A DNA stretch of 10,273 nucleotides from an uncultured Victivallales bacterium (lineage in GTDB: Bacteria > Verrucomicrobiota > Lentisphaeria > Oligosphaerales > JAFGRS01). The DNA lies in contig CAILKC010000436.1 of the NCBI GenBank assembly GCA_903834675.1, positions 1 to 10,273 of the forward strand. The letters run 5' to 3'. Shown one piece after another: positions 1 through 7,426 of the stretch. The first letter of the stretch is position 1; every line of letters starts with the position of its first letter. The notes below the pieces were generated by a model that saw only the letters and a list, made by a program, of their open reading frames with translations, made no database searches and was not told where the DNA came from. The translations under genes were made by a program, and so were the position numbers.

Positions 1-953
1 GGCGTCTCCTTGCCGCGAACGCAGCGAGCGAAGTGGTGCATCTCCTGCGGGAAACCGTAGTTCCAGAGCTCCTCGAACACCGGATAGGTCCAGCCCTTGG
101 TAGTGGGCGCCTTCTCGACCGCGTAACCGTAGCCAGGCTCGCTGTAGGTGGGCAGCGCGTTGCCCATGTGGAGATCGGCGTAGGTGACCCCGCCCTCGCC
201 ATGGATCTCGATGCGGTCCTGCATGCCACCGCGGCGGGCCCAGCTATCTTCGATCAGGCCCACCGCCCCGCCCTCGAACTCCAGGATGCAGATGGCGTCG
301 TCGTCGCCGAGAGTCTTGTCTGCATGGACATGGGTGGCAAGCTGGCAGTAGACGCTCTTGACCGCCGGACGGCCGAGGAACCAGGAACAGAATGCGATGC
401 CGTGGCAGCCCATATCCATCATCACGCCGCCGCCAGACTTGCTCACGTCCCAGAACCACTCCGCATGCGGCCCGAAATGCTTCTCGCTCTGCTTGACCAG
501 GTACACCTTGCCGAACGCACCCTGATCAGCCATCTGCTTGGCCCGCACATATTTCGGCGTGAAAAACAGCTCTTCGGCGTAGAGCAACAGGACCCCCTGC
601 CGACGGCAGGTCTCGAGCATCAGATCCGCTTCCTCCAGGGTCATGCAGAGCGGCTTCTCGCAGACCACGTGCTTGCCGGCGTTGGCAATGTCCAGCGTCA
701 TCTGGCAGTGCAGCGCGTTGGGCGCGGCGATGGTCACCATCTCGAGGTCGCGCTCGGCCAGCATCTCGCGGTAATCGGTGAACACTCGCGGGATGCCAAA
801 GCGCTTGGCAAAGGCCGCGGCGTGGCCGGGCGTGGGTGAGGCGACCGCCACCACCTCCGCCTCGTCAGGCATGATGCGGAACGACTCGGCATGGATTTCG
901 GCCTCGAACTGAGAGCCGATGATTCCGACTTTCACACGCTTGGTACTGGCCAT
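1..953 (-). CDS. Gfo/Idh/MocA family NAD(P)-dependent oxidoreductase, C-terminus cut by the window edge
   Basis: 317 residues are visible; the frame is still open at base 1, so the C-terminus is missing. The family oxidises or reduces hydroxyls of sugars, inositols and related compounds with NAD(P) in the cytoplasm. Seen: a Rossmann start with VGIIGSQFEAEIHA (G10 and G13 of the nucleotide-binding loop), an EKPL motif (E99-L102) with the usual catalytic lysine K100, and GGGVMMDMGCH (174-184) carrying D180 and H184. K100/D180/H184 match in order and spacing the Lys/Asp/His set of inositol dehydrogenase. The ATG at 953 is chosen because a GGAGG (963-967) sits 9 nt upstream. The gene starts 40 bp after the Met-rich protein gene on the same strand, so they may share a transcript. 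The substrate cannot be assigned; nearby carbohydrate genes suggest a sugar derivative. Family call sure, function open. Confidence 0.93.
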   Translation of the reverse strand, partial: MASTKRVKVGIIGSQFEAEIHAESFRIMPDEAEVVAVASPTPGHAAAFAKRFGIPRVFTDYREMLAERDLEMVTIAAPNALHCQMTLDIANAGKHVVCEKPLCMTLEEADLMLETCRRQGVLLLYAEELFFTPKYVRAKQMADQGAFGKVYLVKQSEKHFGPHAEWFWDVSKSGGGVMMDMGCHGIAFCSWFLGRPAVKSVYCQLATHVHADKTLGDDDAICILEFEGGAVGLIEDSWARRGGMQDRIEIHGEGGVTYADLHMGNALPTYSEPGYGYAVEKAPTTKGWTYPVFEELWNYGFPQEMHHFARCVRGKET

Positions 954-962
954 CGCCACCGC

Positions 963-967
963 CCTCC
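963..967 (-). promoter_or_regulatory. Ribosome-binding site of the oxidoreductase gene
   Basis: GGAGG on the minus strand, 9 nt before the ATG at 953. It lies in the 40-bp gap after the Met-rich protein gene and supports the chosen start. Confidence 0.75.
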
Positions 968-993
968 AACCGCGAGGCGCCGAGCGCTGACGA

Positions 994-1554
994 CTACTTG
1001 CCGCTGGCGCCCGTGAGTTCCATGCTCATCTTCGTGGTCATCGCCTGGCCCTCCATGGTCATGGTGCCCTCGGATTCCATGCGCACCAGGCCATTCACCG
1101 GCACGTCCTTGCACATCCACACCTTGGCGGTGTTCTCGACAGCCTGGGGCTTGGTGGCCACCACTTTCGTCTTGGTCCAGTGACAGGCGTAGGACTTGCC
1201 GCCCACGCTGATGGTTTCGTTGCCCTCGCCAAGCTGCGTCACCTTGGCGTCGGCCAGACCCTGGGTACTGGGCTCGTAGGGCTGGTCAAGCGGGATCTTG
1301 ACATCCTGGCCAGGCATCTTCTGGCCCATCATGGTCGTCTCCATCCGCAGGGTCACCGCCGTGGCATCCTTGGCCACCACGGACTGCTTCATCTGCATTT
1401 CCATCTTCTGGCCCATGGCCTCGGTGCGCATGGCATACTCGATCCAGTCCCCCACCTTGGCGTTCTTCAGGGGGTTCTCATCGGCGGCGCGTAGCCCCGG
1501 GAGACACAGCGCACCGAGAACGACGGCCACAGCGATCCGCATCGTGAGCTTCAT
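994..1554 (-). CDS. Methionine-rich exported protein of unknown function
   Basis: 186 residues; I cannot assign a function. Residues 1-23 form a signal peptide: Lys and Arg near the N-terminus, hydrophobic core AVAVVLGALCLPG, likely cleavage after LRA and before ADEN. The mature 163 residues hold 16 methionines (about 10 percent), clustered as MGQKMEMQM, TMMGQKMPG and the alternating run TMTMEGQAMTTKMSMEL near the C-terminus. The motif MGQKM occurs twice. Alternating Met/Thr stretches suggest amphipathic beta strands. Two cysteines remain after cleavage (YACHW and VWMCKD) and could form a disulphide. The ATG at 1554 is preferred over an upstream in-frame start at 1587 because AGGAAAGGG (1562-1570) lies 7 nt before it and the signal peptide then begins at the N-terminus. 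A similar-looking Met-rich family with a W-x-x-KDVP-type motif seems familiar from planctomycetes, from memory only. Metal or lipid binding are both possible. Confidence 0.8.
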   Translation of the reverse strand: MKLTMRIAVAVVLGALCLPGLRAADENPLKNAKVGDWIEYAMRTEAMGQKMEMQMKQSVVAKDATAVTLRMETTMMGQKMPGQDVKIPLDQPYEPSTQGLADAKVTQLGEGNETISVGGKSYACHWTKTKVVATKPQAVENTAKVWMCKDVPVNGLVRMESEGTMTMEGQAMTTKMSMELTGASGK

Positions 1555-1561
1555 GATCGAT

Positions 1562-1570
1562 CCCTTTCCT
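1562..1570 (-). promoter_or_regulatory. Ribosome-binding site deciding the start of the Met-rich protein
   Basis: AGGAAAGGG on the minus strand, 7 nt before the ATG at 1554. It decides for this start over the in-frame alternative at 1587, which would put eleven extra residues in front of the signal peptide. Confidence 0.65.
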
Positions 1571-1619
1571 GCACGGTTTGGCAACACACACCGACCACTC
1601 CGCCACTGTACCGTCCGCC

Positions 1620-1631
1620 GCGCCCGGGCGC
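1620..1631. repeat. 12-bp perfect palindrome in the divergent intergenic region
   Basis: GCGCCCGGGCGC is its own reverse complement. It lies between the divergent starts at 1554 and 1804, so it could be an operator, but GC-only palindromes also arise by chance in GC-rich DNA. No second copy was seen nearby. Confidence 0.35.
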
Positions 1632-1637
1632 CAGCGG

Positions 1638-1655
1638 CCTGAGCGCCAGCTCAGG
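1638..1655. repeat. Hairpin with 7-bp perfect stem and GCCA loop
   Basis: CCTGAGC (1638-1644) pairs with GCTCAGG (1649-1655) around a GCCA loop, and can be extended outwards by a G-T and two further pairs. It has no T-tract on either side, so it is not a standard intrinsic terminator. Its place between two divergent genes suits an operator or leader structure; the role is unknown. Confidence 0.5.
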
Positions 1656-1724
1656 TCGGGCCGCGAGGCCACCGGGCCTCGTCAGGCGACGGGCGCGGAC
1701 TCGGGTGCTATCTTCTCAGGTGAA

Positions 1725-1762
1725 AGCCAGTCCGGGGTGGCGGGCGGCCGCCCGGCCTGGCT
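1725..1762. repeat. Nested palindrome in the leader of the DUF4838 gene
   Basis: AGCCAG (1725-1730) and CTGGCT (1757-1762) are outer arms around a perfect 14-bp palindrome CGGGCGGCCGCCCG (1741-1754). The structure lies 41-79 bp before the ATG at 1804 and, if transcribed, would give a stable leader stem. No known riboswitch or operator is recognised. Confidence 0.4.
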
Positions 1763-1791
1763 GGCACTCGACGCCGTAAGGGGACTCCAGC

Positions 1792-1799
1792 AGGAGGTG
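1792..1799 (+). promoter_or_regulatory. Strong ribosome-binding site of the DUF4838 gene
   Basis: AGGAGGTG is a full match to the anti-Shine-Dalgarno core, with its GGAGG ending 6 nt before the ATG at 1804. It fixes the start at the residue that begins a good signal peptide. I see no convincing -35/-10 promoter upstream. Confidence 0.85.
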
Positions 1800-1803
1800 G
1801 ATC

Positions 1804-4800
1804 ATGCGTAGGTTCCTCGCGGGTATTCTGTCTCTCGCCGTGGGATCGGCGGCGTTCGCCGCGGGCGAGATCACCATCAACAAGGGCGATTATCGCGTAG
1901 CCCTGACCGCCAACGGCGTCGAGGCGAGCTGGCGCGGCACGCGCTTTCTCTGTGCCAGCCACCTCAACCTCAATAAGCCCGGCTGGTCCGGCCTCTGGTA
2001 CGGCGGGCGCAACCTGCCAACCAGCGCCACGGCGAAGGTGACGGTGAGCCCCGACCGGATCACGGTCACCGACACCGCCCCGGAGATCGCGGCCGAGATC
2101 GTGCAGGAGTTCCGTTTGGACGAGGCGGGACTGCTGGCGTCGGTGACCGTGAAGATCGGCAAGGACATCCCGGCGAGCCCGGTGGAGTACACCGCCGGCA
2201 TCCTCGCCTCGGAGCTCTTTGCCGGCGGACGCCTGCGCCCCCGCGGCCTCCTCGGCGCTGGCGACTGGGAGACGCTGCCGGCGGCGAAGCCTACGGAAAC
2301 CGAGCCGGGCACACTCATGCTGCGTACCGGCGTCACGGGCCTGGACTTGGCCGGTGGCGGACTGGCGGTCAGCGTGGAACCGGAGCAGGGACAGTCGTTC
2401 AATCTCTTCGATATGCGTTCCCGCGATTACCCGGTGGCGGAGCGGCATTACTGGGTGTTGTACCAGTGGGAGGCACGTCGGGGCGAGTTCAACCTCAGCA
2501 CCCGGTTCAGCGCCCGGCCGGAGCCGGCGCTCGCCGGCCAACAGGAGGGCGGTAAGGTGGTCATCACGGACGCGGAAAAGCAGGTTCCGGTCACGGGCAT
2601 CGTCGTGGCGGCGGATGCGACCCCGCTTGAACTGGCGGCGGCACGGGAGCTGCAACTGTATCTGGGGAAACTCGGGGCGGGGCCGATCCCGCTCAGCGAG
2701 GGCGGCCTGCCGGGCCAAGCCCAGCCTGGCGCTATCTTCGTGGGGCGCTGCAAGGTGCTCCAAGGCCGGGAAGAACTGGACCCGGACCGCGACTTCGAGG
2801 CCCTCGGACCCGATGGCTTCGTCCTGCGCGTCAAGGGCCCGAATGTGCTGGCCGCCGGTAAGAACGAACGCGGCACGACCTATGCCGTGTACCGGCTTCT
2901 GGAGCGCCTGGGCTGTCACTTCTACGCCCGGGAACTCGAGGTGATCCCGACCCTGTCGCCGGTCGTCATCGCGGGGCCGTTTGAGGTCAAGGATAGTGCT
3001 GCCTTCGAGTGGCGGGCCATGTCCGGGACCCTCGCCCCGATGAAGTGCTCCCTCTCGCCCGGCGAGTGGGAGGCGAACGTGGCCGGCGTCGATGTCCCCA
3101 AGATGATGGCCTGGCCCAAGGGCGGCTTCTGGCATCATACCATGGGCTTTCTGCTGCCGGCCAAGCCGCTGGCCGAAGCGCATCCCGACTACCTGGCACA
3201 ACTGGGCGGCCAGCGCAAGGTAGTGACGCCGGCGGTGCAGCAGTTCTGCCTCTCGAACCCCGGCCTGCTCAAGGCCATGACCGAGGCCGTGCTGGCCTGG
3301 ATCGCCAGCGATCCGAACAAGCTCTACTACCCGGTCCACTACGGCGATGTGGCCGGGTTCTGCGAGTGCGACCCCTGCAAGGCCATGTATGCCGCGCAGG
3401 GCAGCATCACCGACACGGTCATCTGGTTCGACAACCAGATCGCCAAGGTCGTCGCCGAGAAGTACCCCGGTAAGTTCGTCACCATCCTGGCCTACCACAG
3501 CACCCGCGTGGCCCCGAAGACCATCCGGCCGGAACCGAATCTGCTGATCATCTTCTGCGCCATCGTCGAGTGTCAGGCCCGGCCCTGGACTGCGCCCATC
3601 AACCTGAAGCGTAATGTCTGCCGGGACCTGGAGGATTGGGCCCGCCTGCACCCGCTCGGGGCCCAGGGCCTCATGTCGTTCGACTACCCGACCACCTACC
3701 ACTACGCCGGCTTTGCCTACCCGGCCCTGTACGCCTACGCGGAGAACCTGCGCTACTACCACAAGGTCGGCCTCCGCGGCGCCTACGTCTGCGGTCTCGG
3801 CAGTTGGAAGCACCTCGAACACCTCTACTCCTACGTTATGCCGCGCCTGTTGTGGAACCCGGAGCAGGACCTCGGCGGGCTGATTGACGAATTCTGCCAA
3901 GCCTGGTACGGCCCAGCGGCCAAGCCCATGCGGGAGTACATCGAGATGCTGCACCGTGGCGCCCTGGAGTCGCAGAGCGAGGGCGTTATGGATTGCCATG
4001 CCGGACCCGGCCAGAAGTTCTTCCGAGAGCTCTATACCCCCGAGTTCTGCGAGCGTGCCTATGCGCTATTCCAGCAGGCGGAGGCCCTGGCCGGCGACGA
4101 GATGATCCGCAACCGCATCGCCAAAGAGAAATGGGGAATGCTGGTTCCGGACCTGCTCCTGCACGGCAGCAACCGCGGCGAGATCGTGCCGGCCCCGGGC
4201 GAGGTGGGATACGAAGCCCACGCCGCCACCCTGGACCAGTACCGCAAGGTCGGCGAACTGCTCCGCATCAACCGCCGGTTCAGCCGCCCCTGGGACGTCA
4301 ACCGCACCCAGTGGAACCGCTTCTCGCTGTCGGCGCTGACCGGCGTCGAGCCCGACCGGGAGCCGTGGTGGAACAGCCCACTCCTGCAAGCGCTGATGAC
4401 CGATCCGGCGGCCGCCTTCGCCACCACGCAGAACGCGGAACGCGACCGCCTGCGGGACTTGGTTACCCTCGAGAACGCCGCGCTGAAGGTGGTCCTCGTG
4501 CCCCAGATCGGCGGACGCATCTGGCGGCTCTACCACAAGGGCCGGCAACAAGACCTGCTGTGGCGCGGCACGATTCCATCCTATGCCCTGGCCAAAGGCC
4601 TCGATGCGACCGCCTACACGAACCTCGGGGGTTACGAGGAGTACGCCGGTGAGAAGTTCGCCTCGCCCGCCTGGGCCGAACGCTACCAGAGCCAGCTGTC
4701 GCCGGACGGCCGCAGTGTTACCCTCACCGCGACCCTCCCCGGCGGGGTGAAGTTGACCCGGACCGTGACCCTCGCCCCGGCCGCCGCGGAACTCACCGTG

Positions 4801-5178
4801 GACTCGCGCCTGGAGAATGGCTCAGGCCAGCAACTCAGCGGGGCGATGCTGCGGGCCCACCCGCAGTTTGCCGCCAAGGCGGCCGCCAAACCCGAACTGC
4901 GGAGCCGCGCTGCCGACGGCGCCTGGCGCCCTGTCCCCTATCCGGTCGGCGAGACCTTCCTGACCGGCCAGCAACGACCCGCCGGCGCCTGGGCCATCCG
5001 CCTGCCTGCGGCACAACTGCTGGTGACCAATGAGTTCGACCCCGCTCAGGTGGGCACCTGCCTATTCTACAGCGGCCCGGACTTCCTCAACCTGGAACTG
5101 TTCACCCCGAAACAGGACCTGGCCCCAGGCGCGAGCCTGTCCCTGAAGCATCGCTACCTCATCAGCGACGACAAGTGA
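1804..5178 (+). CDS. Large secreted DUF4838-domain protein with a C-terminal mutarotase-like region
   Basis: 1124 residues. A signal peptide (MRRFLAGILSLAVGSAAFA, cleavage about residue 19-20) sends it out of the cytoplasm. Residues about 21-250 look like a beta-rich domain of unknown type. Residues about 258-395 resemble the N-terminal domain of alpha-glucuronidases and hexosaminidases: VPVTGIVVAADATPLELAA, then GTTYAVYRLLERLGCHFY near 357-374. Residues about 400-700 look like DUF4838: FCLSNPG at 481, HYGD at 512, CECDPC (C520, C522, C525), LMSFDYPTTYHYAG near 623, FCQAWYGPAA near 697. From about 886, LENAALKVVLVP followed by IGGRIWRL (902-909) and a GGYEEYAGEKF segment resemble galactose-mutarotase-like beta sandwiches. 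DUF4838 proteins are thought to be glycoside-hydrolase-like, but I cannot name catalytic residues or substrate. Likely role is polysaccharide or glycoconjugate breakdown outside the cytoplasm. It is divergent from the oxidoreductase pair and converges with ppk1. Confidence 0.85.
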   Translation: MRRFLAGILSLAVGSAAFAAGEITINKGDYRVALTANGVEASWRGTRFLCASHLNLNKPGWSGLWYGGRNLPTSATAKVTVSPDRITVTDTAPEIAAEIVQEFRLDEAGLLASVTVKIGKDIPASPVEYTAGILASELFAGGRLRPRGLLGAGDWETLPAAKPTETEPGTLMLRTGVTGLDLAGGGLAVSVEPEQGQSFNLFDMRSRDYPVAERHYWVLYQWEARRGEFNLSTRFSARPEPALAGQQEGGKVVITDAEKQVPVTGIVVAADATPLELAAARELQLYLGKLGAGPIPLSEGGLPGQAQPGAIFVGRCKVLQGREELDPDRDFEALGPDGFVLRVKGPNVLAAGKNERGTTYAVYRLLERLGCHFYARELEVIPTLSPVVIAGPFEVKDSAAFEWRAMSGTLAPMKCSLSPGEWEANVAGVDVPKMMAWPKGGFWHHTMGFLLPAKPLAEAHPDYLAQLGGQRKVVTPAVQQFCLSNPGLLKAMTEAVLAWIASDPNKLYYPVHYGDVAGFCECDPCKAMYAAQGSITDTVIWFDNQIAKVVAEKYPGKFVTILAYHSTRVAPKTIRPEPNLLIIFCAIVECQARPWTAPINLKRNVCRDLEDWARLHPLGAQGLMSFDYPTTYHYAGFAYPALYAYAENLRYYHKVGLRGAYVCGLGSWKHLEHLYSYVMPRLLWNPEQDLGGLIDEFCQAWYGPAAKPMREYIEMLHRGALESQSEGVMDCHAGPGQKFFRELYTPEFCERAYALFQQAEALAGDEMIRNRIAKEKWGMLVPDLLLHGSNRGEIVPAPGEVGYEAHAATLDQYRKVGELLRINRRFSRPWDVNRTQWNRFSLSALTGVEPDREPWWNSPLLQALMTDPAAAFATTQNAERDRLRDLVTLENAALKVVLVPQIGGRIWRLYHKGRQQDLLWRGTIPSYALAKGLDATAYTNLGGYEEYAGEKFASPAWAERYQSQLSPDGRSVTLTATLPGGVKLTRTVTLAPAAAELTVDSRLENGSGQQLSGAMLRAHPQFAAKAAAKPELRSRAADGAWRPVPYPVGETFLTGQQRPAGAWAIRLPAAQLLVTNEFDPAQVGTCLFYSGPDFLNLELFTPKQDLAPGASLSLKHRYLISDDK

Positions 5179-5200
5179 GGGCGTCGGCGCGGGCCCTGGT

Positions 5201-5227
5201 GGGCGAAGCTCTGGAGGGCGAAGCTCC
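5201..5227. repeat. Tandem 11-bp direct repeat with small hairpin, REP-like
   Basis: GGGCGAAGCTC occurs at 5201-5211 and again at 5216-5226, a period of 15. The second copy lies in GGAGGGCGAAGCTCC, where GGAG (5213-5216) pairs with CTCC (5224-5227) around a 7-nt loop. It lies between two converging genes and resembles dispersed palindromic repeats (GGAGCTTCGCCCTCC type) that I recall from planctomycete and verrucomicrobial genomes. A genome-wide copy count would decide. Confidence 0.5.
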
Positions 5228-5256
5228 ACGGGGGCGCACGCCTCGCTGAGCCGTGG
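5226..5256. repeat. Inverted repeat between the convergent genes
   Basis: CCACGG (5226-5231) pairs with CCGTGG (5251-5256) around a 19-nt loop. It directly follows the tandem repeat and may be the second half of one palindromic element. It could help end transcription of either flanking gene, but no T-tract follows on either strand. Confidence 0.35.
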
Positions 5257-5292
5257 CCGCCTGCCGCGATGCGGGTCTGCCCCCCGGCTCCG

Positions 5293-7410
5293 CTACCGAC
5301 CGCGTTTCGGCTCCGGTGGCTCGAGCGGCTCGAAGGTCGTGCGTCGGCGCTGCAACTCTTCGTGCTCCACCTCGACCGCGTCCCGGTAGAGCTGCTCCTG
5401 GCTGCCGATCGCGGCGGCCGACACCGGCTGCCGCAGTCGGTACAGCCCGTCGGCAAGGATCTCCCTGCCTTTCACGGAATCCGCGCAACACACCTCGAGC
5501 AGCCGAATTAGGCGCCGACGCAGTTCCGGGGCGATCACCGGGACCAACAGCTCGACCCGGCGGTCCAGGTTGCGAGGCATCCAGTCGGCGCTGGAGATGA
5601 ACACCAGGTCCTCGCCGCCGTGGGCAAAGTAGAAAACGCGGCTGTGCTCGAGAAAACGGTCGACGATGCTGACCACCGTGATGTTCTCACTCAGCCCCTT
5701 CACCCCCGGTCGCAGGCAACAGATGCCGCGCACGTTGAGGCGAATCGTGACCCCGGCTTTCGAGGCCTCGTAGAGGGCGTCGATCACCTGCGTGTCCACC
5801 AGCGAGTTCAGCTTCGCCAAAATCAGGGCTCGCTGGCCCTGGCGGCAACGTGCGGTCTCGGCCCGGATCAGTTCGAGCAGACGTTTGCGCAGGCCCGACG
5901 GCGCCATGGCCAACGCCTGCAGATTCTGCTCCACCGAGTACCCGGTGACCGCGTTGAAGAAGGCCGTGGCGTCGCGTCCAAGGACCTCATTGCAGGTCAG
6001 CAGGCTGACATCGGCATACAGCCGCGCCGTGGATTCGTTGTAGTTACCCGTACCAAAATGCAGGTAGCGCGCGATCCCGGTGGGTTCCCGGCGCACGATC
6101 AGGCAGATCTTGGCGTGCGTCTTCAGGCCGCGCACGCCGTGGATGACCTGCACTCCGTCTTCCTCCAACTGTATGGCCCAACGGATGTTCCGTGCTTCGT
6201 CAAAGCGCGCCCGCAGCTCCACCATGGCGGTCACGTACTTGCCGTTCAGGGCCGCCCGGCTGAGCGCCTGCACGATGCGGCTCTCCCGGCTGGTGCGGTA
6301 CAGTGTCATCTTGATGGAGAGCACCGCGGGATCGTCCGCCGCCTCTTCCACCAGGCGCACCACCGGATCGTAGCTTTCGAAAGGATGGAGCAGCAGCAGA
6401 TCCCGCTGGGCGATCTGCTCGATCATGCTGCGGGTCGGGTCGATCGAGGGCGGATGGACGGGAGGCCAGGGCGCAAAGCGCAGCGAGTCGAAGCCTTTCG
6501 CGGCAGCCAGCGCGTGCAACAGCGTCAAATCCAACGGCCCGGGAACCTCGTACATATCCTGCCCGCTGATCTCAAGCTGGTGTAACAGATACTTGCGCAC
6601 CAGCACCGACGCCCCAGCCTCAATCTCCAGCCGCACGCAACCACTCTTACGACGCTCGCGCAGCACGCGGTTCATGCCTACCATCAGATTGATGTCGCCA
6701 TCTTCGTCCACCGCCCACTCGGCATTGCGAGCGATGCGGAAGGCCACACACTCTGCCACCGCCTCCCCGGCAAAGAGCCGCTCGCCAAACAGCCGCATCA
6801 CGTCCTCTACCAGCATGAAGCGCAGGCCGGTGGCCGCCGGGATGAACACCACGCGATCCACCGCGTTGTCGATGGGCACCACCGCCAGACGGTGCCCTCG
6901 CCCCAGACCCGGATTGGGCCGCAGCCGCACCAGCAGATTCAGCCCCAGGTTGCGCACCAGCGGCATCCGCCGATGTCCCCCCACGGCCGCCGGCGAAACC
7001 ACCTTGCCCAGCACCTGCCGGAAGTGCTCTTCCAGGTAGACCAGATCCGCCGGCTCAGCCGAGTCCGGGCGTATCCGCCGAATCCCCTGCTCACACAGGG
7101 CCGGCTCCACCTCTTGCGCCAAACAGCGGTACTGCGCCTCGACCATGGCGCGGACGCGCTTGCCGATGCCGTCCATCTGCGCCGCCTGCGACAGCCCTGA
7201 GGGATCGGCGAAACCCGGCCCCTGCTCGCGGGCCGACTTCAGGCTCCCCACCCGCACCATGAAGAACTCATCCAGGTTGGAGGCCGTGATCGCAAGGAAT
7301 TTCGCCCGTTCCAGCAGCGGCGTGCCAGGGCAGCAAGCCTCGTCCAGCACCCGCTGGTTAAACTCCAGCCAGCTCAATTCGCGGTTGAGGTATTTCGGCC
7401 GCCCGCTCAT
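5293..7410 (-). CDS. ppk1: Polyphosphate kinase 1 (PPK1)
   Basis: 705 residues, close to the family norm (about 690). PPK1 moves the gamma phosphate of ATP onto a growing polyphosphate chain, reversibly, through a phosphohistidine. Seen: the N-terminal signature YLNRELSWLEFNQRVLDEA (7-25), ASNLDEFF (43-50) with the ATP-contacting Asn45, LLLHPFESYDPV (339-350), SIKMTLYRTS (365-374) with R372, ELRARFDEARN (398-408) with R402, THAKICLIVR (431-440) carrying the phosphorylated His432, HFGTGNYNE (451-459) and FLEHSRVFYF (586-595) with the second His589. These match E. coli PPK residues H435, H592, R375 and R405 with a constant shift of three, so the enzyme should be active. The last ~30 residues form a charged tail rich in Glu, Arg and Pro. 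The start at 7410 is chosen for GAGGGGAG 7 nt upstream and the family N-terminus. It is last in the ROK-ppx-ppk1 cluster, 16 nt after ppx. Confidence 0.97.
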   Translation of the reverse strand: MSGRPKYLNRELSWLEFNQRVLDEACCPGTPLLERAKFLAITASNLDEFFMVRVGSLKSAREQGPGFADPSGLSQAAQMDGIGKRVRAMVEAQYRCLAQEVEPALCEQGIRRIRPDSAEPADLVYLEEHFRQVLGKVVSPAAVGGHRRMPLVRNLGLNLLVRLRPNPGLGRGHRLAVVPIDNAVDRVVFIPAATGLRFMLVEDVMRLFGERLFAGEAVAECVAFRIARNAEWAVDEDGDINLMVGMNRVLRERRKSGCVRLEIEAGASVLVRKYLLHQLEISGQDMYEVPGPLDLTLLHALAAAKGFDSLRFAPWPPVHPPSIDPTRSMIEQIAQRDLLLLHPFESYDPVVRLVEEAADDPAVLSIKMTLYRTSRESRIVQALSRAALNGKYVTAMVELRARFDEARNIRWAIQLEEDGVQVIHGVRGLKTHAKICLIVRREPTGIARYLHFGTGNYNESTARLYADVSLLTCNEVLGRDATAFFNAVTGYSVEQNLQALAMAPSGLRKRLLELIRAETARCRQGQRALILAKLNSLVDTQVIDALYEASKAGVTIRLNVRGICCLRPGVKGLSENITVVSIVDRFLEHSRVFYFAHGGEDLVFISSADWMPRNLDRRVELLVPVIAPELRRRLIRLLEVCCADSVKGREILADGLYRLRQPVSAAAIGSQEQLYRDAVEVEHEELQRRRTTFEPLEPPEPKRGR

Positions 7411-7417
7411 GCACAGA

Positions 7418-7425
7418 CTCCCCTC
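7418..7425 (-). promoter_or_regulatory. Ribosome-binding site of ppk1
   Basis: GAGGGGAG on the minus strand, 7 nt before the ATG at 7410, inside the 16-nt gap after the ppx stop. It supports translation of ppk1 from a shared transcript and rules against a longer start at 7476 inside ppx. Confidence 0.75.
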
Positions 7426-7426
7426 G

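Noticed and set aside
33..839. A 268-residue open frame on the plus strand
   Set aside because: It is antisense to the Gfo/Idh/MocA oxidoreductase, whose NAD-binding and catalytic motifs are clear on the other strand.
1700..1720. TATCTT before the DUF4838 gene as a -10 box
   Set aside because: No matching -35 hexamer lies at a fitting distance; in GC-rich DNA a single weak hexamer is not enough.
1708..3999. A 763-residue open frame on the minus strand inside the DUF4838 gene
   Set aside because: It is antisense to a gene with a signal peptide, strong ribosome-binding site and recognisable domains. Its translation is rich in Arg, Gly, His and Leu with no family motif, as expected from antisense reading of GC-rich codons.
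5179..5292. A standard intrinsic terminator between the convergent genes
   Set aside because: Hairpins are present but no run of T follows on either strand, so I only list them as repeats.
5620..6585. A 321-residue plus-strand open frame, and similar ones at 7145-8035 and 8285-9298
   Set aside because: All lie antisense to ppk1, ppx or the ROK gene, whose catalytic motifs are intact. None shows a motif of its own.
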